From Salinibacterium hongtaonis (GTDB lineage Bacteria > Actinomycetota > Actinomycetes > Actinomycetales > Microbacteriaceae): 64,000 bases of DNA. The stretch lies in NCBI RefSeq assembly GCF_003065485.1, contig NZ_CP026951.1:496001-560000 (forward strand). Direction: 5' to 3'. The position numbers were made by a program, and so were the translations under genes. Positions within the stretch are counted from its first letter, which is position 1. Each line of letters begins with the position of its first letter. Below, piece by piece: positions 60,112-64,000 of this stretch. The notes beneath the pieces are model-generated. The model ran no database searches and was not told the origin of the DNA. It was given only the letters and a program-made list of their open reading frames with translations.

Positions 60112-60729
60112 ATGAGTGCACCAAGCAGCGCCCCCATCAGTGTCACGGGCAACGCCGTTCTTGTTGTTGTCGACATCCAGGGAGGGTCTGGGGACCCTGC
60201 GCAGCCAGAGTCGGGCATCCCGCTCATGGGTGGCAAGGAGGGTCGTGCGCCCAAGGTCAAGAACCTCATCGCGCGCTGCCGCCAGGCCGGCGTGCCGGTG
60301 GTGTTCATCCAGGAGGTGCACAAGCCGAGCCTCGTCGACATTGGTCGCGAGCTCGACGGTGCCGAAGGCCCCCACTGCGTCGAGGGAGAGGATGGCACGG
60401 CGCTCGCCGACTGGATCGACCCACAGCCCAACGAGTTTGTGATTCGCAAGCGCCGATACTCGGCGTTCTTCGGCACAGAACTCGAGATCGTGCTCAAGGC
60501 GTATAAGGCCGAGACCCTATTTCTTGTCGGCGGGCTCACGGATGTGTGCATTCATTACACGGCGGTCGACGCACACCAGCACGACTACTTCGTTCGTGTG
60601 CTCACGGACTGCGTCGGCGGGTCGAGCGAGCGTGCGCATCAGGCATCACTCGAGGCGATCGAGTACCTGCAGCGCGATGCGCTCGTCACGAGCGATGGTG
60701 TGCTCGAGTGGCTCAACACCGTCGGGTAG
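60112..60729 (+). CDS. Isochorismatase-family cysteine hydrolase
   Basis: A 205-residue hydrolase with the catalytic triad pattern of this family: Asp in VVVDIQGG, Lys in RKRRYSAFFG and nucleophilic Cys in LTDVCIHYTA. Family members cleave amides, carbamoyl groups or isochorismate; the Cys type often hydrolyses N-carbamoyl or amide bonds (for example N-carbamoylsarcosine amidase). AAGGAA lies seven bases before the ATG. It is the last gene of the Rieske operon, ahead of a strong terminator. The substrate is unknown. Confidence 0.9.
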   Translation: MSAPSSAPISVTGNAVLVVVDIQGGSGDPAQPESGIPLMGGKEGRAPKVKNLIARCRQAGVPVVFIQEVHKPSLVDIGRELDGAEGPHCVEGEDGTALADWIDPQPNEFVIRKRRYSAFFGTELEIVLKAYKAETLFLVGGLTDVCIHYTAVDAHQHDYFVRVLTDCVGGSSERAHQASLEAIEYLQRDALVTSDGVLEWLNTVG

Positions 60730-60780
60730 TAGCAACTGCGGAGTGTGGATGCTCGGCCCAGCCGGTGACGATCCACACAG

Positions 60781-60820
60781 CAGAAACCCCCTCGGCGCTG
60801 CAGCGTCGAGGGGGTTTCTG
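60781..60820. terminator. Bidirectional terminator between converging operons
   Basis: CAGAAACCCCCTCG (60781-60794) pairs perfectly with CGAGGGGGTTTCTG (60807-60820) around a 12-base loop. AAA and TTT runs within the stem suit both directions. Confidence 0.9.
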
Positions 60821-60834
60821 CGCGGGGCGGGTGG

Positions 60835-61470
60835 CTAGTAGGCCAGCGGCAGCAGAACGGTCGGAGCCGGTGCGGCCTCGCGCCCCTCGAAGGGAACGGG
60901 CTGGCAGACCATCATGTAGTCGCCGGGCTCGACATCCGCGAGGTTCGCGTTTTCGAGGATGACGATTCCTGCGCCACAGAGGATGACGTGGGTCGGCCAC
61001 TTCTCGGTGTTGGCCGGTGCCTCGATGGTCATGTAGTCGTTGGCGGCGAACAGCACGCCGTTGTCGGCGAGCCACTGAGCAGCCTCGGGGCCGAGGCCCA
61101 CCCAGGTCGGCGATTTCTCAGCGCGCGTGAGCGCATCCGTGGAGTTGCGGGTCTTGAAGAGAACGCGCTTGGCGTCACCGATGCCAGCCTGCTGCAGGTC
61201 GGCGGGGGTGATCTCTTCTTCGACGTGGCGCAGGTCGAGCACGCGGGCGGGGCCGACGACGTTGTCGAGAGCGATCTCGTCGACGGTCGTTCCGCCTTCG
61301 ACGAAGTGAGAGGGCGCATCAACGTGCGTGCCGGTGTGGGCGCCGATGAGCCAGCGCGAGACGTCGGACGGGTAGCCGTTTTTGATCTCCTCGACCATCT
61401 CGAAGGTGGGGCGGCGACCCCAGTGAAGCATTTCCGGGGTCACTTTGATGTTGATGTCGAGCGCGCTCAT
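60835..61470 (-). CDS. Cyclase/kynurenine-formamidase-type metal hydrolase
   Basis: A 211-residue protein with the family metal motif GAHTGTHVDAPSHF (HxGTHxDxPxH). Members hydrolyse N-formyl or cyclic amides, such as N-formylkynurenine and isatin. A late Glu in the final third may complete the site. It lies downstream of PTE-3 on the same strand, so the two hydrolases probably act in sequence or on related bonds. The perfect inverted repeat at 61493-61510 lies just upstream of the start. Confidence 0.88.
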   Translation of the reverse strand: MSALDINIKVTPEMLHWGRRPTFEMVEEIKNGYPSDVSRWLIGAHTGTHVDAPSHFVEGGTTVDEIALDNVVGPARVLDLRHVEEEITPADLQQAGIGDAKRVLFKTRNSTDALTRAEKSPTWVGLGPEAAQWLADNGVLFAANDYMTIEAPANTEKWPTHVILCGAGIVILENANLADVEPGDYMMVCQPVPFEGREAAPAPTVLLPLAY

Positions 61471-61492
61471 GGTGATCTCCTTGCAGTGGTCG

Positions 61493-61510
61493 CCAGATAG
61501 TTCTATCTGG
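61493..61510. promoter_or_regulatory. Perfect inverted repeat upstream of the cyclase gene
   Basis: CCAGATAG (61493-61500) and CTATCTGG (61503-61510) are exact complements separated by TT. It differs from the VanR-type operator and lies 22 bases before the cyclase start. It may be a second operator or an mRNA hairpin. Confidence 0.6.
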
Positions 61511-61563
61511 GTCGGGGGCGGTGGCGTTAGTTCGTGGTGGTGAGTGGTCGATGTTCTCTTCGG

Positions 61564-62574
61564 TTATTCCCCGAACATTGCCCGGCGGGGGTTGTCGACG
61601 AAGATCATTTGAAGGGTTTCGTTAGAGATACCGGCGCGCGTCGCGGCCTCGGTGAACTCCTCGAAGAGGAAGGTGAGGCCGGGCCCGCCGTGGGAGGCCT
61701 GGTGCGACCGTTGACTCACATCCTGCGAGAGCAGGATCTTCTCGCCGTAACCGGCGTCGATCACGGTGCCGAGGTAGTCGATGCGACGCTCAAGCTCGTT
61801 GTTGCTGACCTGCCCGCCGGACTTGACGGCCATCATGCAGTCGTACTCGATGTAGACGCCGCGGCGCAGCAGGTCGAGGGAGTACTCGATGTTCTTGACG
61901 GTGTCGGTGTGGCCGATCACGATGCGCTCGGGCTCGACGCCCTCCTGCACGAGGATGTCGATCTGCGCTTCGCCCGTGGGGAACGACGGCGCGTGGGTGC
62001 TGACCATGACGCCTGTCTCGGCGGCTGCCCGTCCTGCGGCGCGAAAGGAGCGTTCCTCCTGGGCGGTGATGTGGGGCAGATCGCTCGCGATCTCGCCGAG
62101 GAATCCGGCGCGCACACCGGTTCCGGGAATCTCGTCGACGAGGTCAGCAATCAGGTAGTCCGCGATCTGGTTGACCGAGTTGCGATCCCACCATTCCGTG
62201 TCGAAGTAGTGCTGAAAGTAGTGGCCGGTGCCCAGGATTACGGTGACGCCCGTCTCCTCGGCGATCGCCTTCGTGGCGGCGACGTTGGCGATCGAGCGCG
62301 ATCCGGTCGTCGGGTTCTGGATGAGGTTGGCCGGGTTGCGATCGAAATAGACGGGGGCGGCGTGGTTGCTGAGCTCGCCGTTGGTCATATCCCAGAGGGT
62401 CTTGCCCCCTGCGGCGACGAAGAGGTTGATGTCGGCGACGCGCTCGTCCCAGACGGTCATGAGGCCGTCGCGCGGCTCACTCGGGGTCATGTTGATGAAG
62501 ACGTGCTCGTGGGGGAGCGTGAGCCCCATCTCGCTGCCGACGATGGGTCCCGTTACCGACTCAACTGTGCGCAT
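61564..62574 (-). CDS. Phosphotriesterase-family hydrolase (PTE-3)
   Basis: A 336-residue TIM-barrel hydrolase with all metal ligands: His22 and His24 (HEH), bridging Glu161 in LGEIA, His194 (STHAP), His222 (IGHTD) and Asp285 (SQDVS). Like PTE-2, the Glu bridge suggests lactone, amide or ester substrates. It is more distant from PTE-1 and PTE-2 than those are from each other. I chose ATG 62574, six bases after a TACAGT box that lies inside operator pair 7, so it is probably leaderless and repressed. The cyclase gene follows after 93 bases. Confidence 0.9.
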   Translation of the reverse strand: MRTVESVTGPIVGSEMGLTLPHEHVFINMTPSEPRDGLMTVWDERVADINLFVAAGGKTLWDMTNGELSNHAAPVYFDRNPANLIQNPTTGSRSIANVAATKAIAEETGVTVILGTGHYFQHYFDTEWWDRNSVNQIADYLIADLVDEIPGTGVRAGFLGEIASDLPHITAQEERSFRAAGRAAAETGVMVSTHAPSFPTGEAQIDILVQEGVEPERIVIGHTDTVKNIEYSLDLLRRGVYIEYDCMMAVKSGGQVSNNELERRIDYLGTVIDAGYGEKILLSQDVSQRSHQASHGGPGLTFLFEEFTEAATRAGISNETLQMIFVDNPRRAMFGE

Positions 62575-62580
62575 GGACAA

Positions 62581-62614
62581 ACTGTATCCGATTCTTCAAG
62601 AAATGGATCCATTT
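62581..62614 (-). promoter_or_regulatory. Operator pair 7, overlapping the PTE-3 promoter
   Basis: Copies at 62581-62592 (ACTGTATCCGAT, 9 of 12) and 62602-62613 (AATGGATCCATT, 10 of 12; perfect 14-bp palindrome at 62601-62614) start 21 bases apart. On the minus strand the -10 box TACAGT lies inside the first copy and the -35 region inside the second, so a bound repressor would block the promoter. Confidence 0.85.
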
Positions 62615-62617
62615 GTG

Positions 62618-63415
62618 TCAACGGTTCTTTCGCTTCGCCCTAAGGTCAGAGACAATCAGGCGAATCGCCAGAGCGGCAAGCAAGATTCCGAACAGGATGT
62701 TCCCCACCCCTGCGGGGATGAGGAACGCCAGAGCGCCCCCGGCAAACGTGAAGGCCGCGCCGACCAGTCCCACCGTCAGTCCCTCGCGAAGCAGAACGTT
62801 CTTGCGGCGCAGGTTCGAAATCGTTGAGGTGATGCCGCCGGGGATAATGGCGACCAGCGACGTGCCCCGGGCATCAAGCTCGCCCACCCCGAATCCGAGG
62901 ATGAGGGCGGGCACGATGAACACCCCGCCACCCACGCCGAGGAGCCCGGCGAGAACGCCGAATGCGACGCCGATGAGCGGGAGAAGGATGATGTGCCAGG
63001 CGTCCATGTCGAGGGCGCCATCGATGCTCTCTGGCATGGCGAGCAGCATCCGCACGGCCACAGCGAGCATGAATGCGATAAAGATCCAGCGGAGCGTTCG
63101 CTGGGGCAGCTTGGCTAGAAGCAGGCTGCCGATCTGCCCGCCGATCACAATGCCCACCGCAAGGAGCCCGGCCACGCGCCAGTCGATGGCGCCATTGGCG
63201 ACATAAAAGGCCGCCGCGGCAATGGAGATCGGCACGACCGCAAGCAGGGACGTGCCGGTCGCCCGCCGCTGCTCGATCCCGAGGAGGAGCACGAGGGCGG
63301 GAACAATGATGATGCCCCCACCGACTCCGAAGAGCCCGGAGAGAATTCCGGCGATCGCTCCAATGGCGACGAGGGTTGCGGTGTAGCGCAGGGGGCGGGG
63401 TTCGGTCGGTGCCAT
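62618..63415 (-). CDS. TSUP-family sulfite/anion exporter
   Basis: A 265-residue membrane protein with about eight helices in two repeated halves, each with the family motif (GLFGVGGGIIIVPAL and GLLGVGGGVFIVPAL). TSUP proteins move sulfite, sulfoacetate or other organic anions. In this regulon it may export a waste anion or take up an acidic intermediate. I chose ATG 63415, with AAGGAA just upstream; the longer frame to 63484 runs through operator pair 8. Confidence 0.9.
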   Translation of the reverse strand: MAPTEPRPLRYTATLVAIGAIAGILSGLFGVGGGIIIVPALVLLLGIEQRRATGTSLLAVVPISIAAAAFYVANGAIDWRVAGLLAVGIVIGGQIGSLLLAKLPQRTLRWIFIAFMLAVAVRMLLAMPESIDGALDMDAWHIILLPLIGVAFGVLAGLLGVGGGVFIVPALILGFGVGELDARGTSLVAIIPGGITSTISNLRRKNVLLREGLTVGLVGAAFTFAGGALAFLIPAGVGNILFGILLAALAIRLIVSDLRAKRKNR

Positions 63416-63453
63416 GGGATTCCTTCTCACGGGCGAGAGTCCTTCTCGCGTAT

Positions 63454-63485
63454 GGTGTATCCAATTATCTAAAGTTGTATCCACT
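63454..63485. promoter_or_regulatory. Operator pair 8 between the TSUP and metallo-beta-lactamase genes
   Basis: Copies at 63454-63465 (GGTGTATCCAAT) and 63474-63485 (GTTGTATCCACT) each match 9 of 12 bases and start 20 bases apart. The right-hand gene starts 13 bases after the second copy. Confidence 0.72.
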
Positions 63486-63497
63486 CTAGGGGATCGT

Positions 63498-64000
63498 GTG
63501 AGTACAGTCGCATCCTGCGGTGCCTTCGACGAGACCTGGGCAGAGCGCTTTGCTCTGCTCGGCGCCCCACGAAAGCTCGTCCCGCTGGTGCTCGGTTACG
63601 AACCCATCGCGGAGTCCCTGTCGATTGCGGGCGGCCGACGCGATCGGTTTCTGCTTGAGCCGGTTACGGGGGCGGCAATCGTTTATGACGACGCATGGTT
63701 TCTCATCGATACGGGCTTCGACGTCGACGTCATTCGGGATCCGGAGCGTCGACGGCAACGCTTCAACTACGACAGCTACACCGCGGTCGTGCCGCCGGGA
63801 GACCCTCTCGCCGACCAAGTAGCGGCGGCGGGCCTCTCGTGGGGGGCGCTCGCCGCATGCGCCGTCTCACACCTGCACGGCGATCATTCCGGCGGGCTCC
63901 GCCTCGTCGCCCCTCACGCCCCCATGCTCGTGCAGGCCGATGAATGGAGCTTCGCCGTCGACGTCGCCGGGGTGCGCGATGTGTACTTTCGTGAGGACTA
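63498..64000 (+). CDS. Metallo-beta-lactamase-fold hydrolase, N-terminal part (3' end outside window)
   Basis: The frame from GTG 63498 is open to the window end (167 codons). It contains the zinc motif SHLHGDHSGG and an upstream strand with FLIDTGFDVD. The pattern resembles the lactonase-like part of the superfamily (AttM/AiiA relatives), but the decisive C-terminal half is missing. Operator pair 8 ends 13 bases before the start, so the gene belongs to the regulon. A lactone substrate would fit the PTE-family hydrolases. Confidence 0.85.
   Translation, partial: MSTVASCGAFDETWAERFALLGAPRKLVPLVLGYEPIAESLSIAGGRRDRFLLEPVTGAAIVYDDAWFLIDTGFDVDVIRDPERRRQRFNYDSYTAVVPPGDPLADQVAAAGLSWGALAACAVSHLHGDHSGGLRLVAPHAPMLVQADEWSFAVDVAGVRDVYFRED

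Noticed and set aside
60112-60729. Creatinine/N-methylhydantoin breakdown (carbamoylsarcosine amidase plus sarcosine oxidase) as the regulon function
   Set aside because: No hydantoinase, creatininase or creatine amidinohydrolase is visible, and it would leave the Rieske, PTE and amine oxidase genes unexplained.
1-64000. tRNA, rRNA, riboswitch or prophage features
   Set aside because: I read both strands and found no cloverleaf, rRNA segment, recognisable riboswitch core, integrase or structural phage gene that I could support.

Overview
The window is high-GC DNA from an actinobacterium, most likely the Microbacteriaceae or a close relative. The reasons are the GC-rich codon use, many GTG starts, GTGA/ATGA stop-start overlaps, an acyl-CoA carboxylase with a short epsilon subunit, and a set of apparently leaderless promoters in which a TAnnnT -10 box lies 6-8 nt before the start codon. 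No rRNA, tRNA, CRISPR array, prophage or insertion sequence was recognised.

The left 36.4 kb is mostly housekeeping. Positions 1-2211 hold the end of a mannitol PTS operon (mtlA tail, mtlF, mtlD), which meets the sdhCDAB operon at a bidirectional terminator. Next are a mannose-1-phosphate guanylyltransferase and a nucleoside uptake and salvage region: two BMP-type lipoproteins, an ABC ATPase, two permeases, cdd, deoA, add, an orphan PTS IIA-like protein, a racemase-like protein, a phosphohexomutase and a purine nucleoside phosphorylase. Then come an LpdA-like quinone reductase without the redox disulfide, the biotin carboxylase/BCCP subunit, Maf, a TRAM-type uracil methyltransferase, a two-component system with a third membrane partner, the acyl-CoA carboxylase epsilon and beta subunits, an FkbM-type methyltransferase, BirA, a PH-domain membrane protein, UDP-sugar dehydrogenase, GtrA and PurK.

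The right 27 kb, from about 36.4 kb to the window end, is an accessory catabolic region placed directly after purK, where purE would be expected. It encodes a polyamine-type ABC importer, an MFS carrier, a TSUP exporter, three phosphotriesterase-family proteins (one without most of its metal ligands), an aldehyde dehydrogenase, two RidA-like proteins, a class V aminotransferase-fold enzyme, a sarcosine-oxidase-like flavoenzyme, a gamma-glutamyltransferase without a signal peptide, a copper amine oxidase, a GntR/FCD regulator, a cupin, a VanB-type reductase, a Rieske oxygenase, a glutamine-synthetase-like ligase, a GMC oxidoreductase, an isochorismatase-type hydrolase, a cyclase/KynB-type hydrolase and a metallo-beta-lactamase-fold protein cut by the window end.

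The main discovery is regulatory. Copies of a 12-bp palindrome, ATTGGATCCAAT in its perfect form at 54603, lie at every promoter region of this 27 kb. They occur as pairs whose starts are 20-22 bp apart (21 bp in six of eight pairs), two turns of the helix. From memory, the palindrome equals the operator of Caulobacter VanR, a GntR-family repressor of vanAB, and the region carries one GntR/FCD gene with its own operators. I infer a single regulon controlling uptake and breakdown of one amine-containing and probably cyclic or lactone/amide-forming compound, possibly through a gamma-glutamylated intermediate. The substrate cannot be named from sequence alone.
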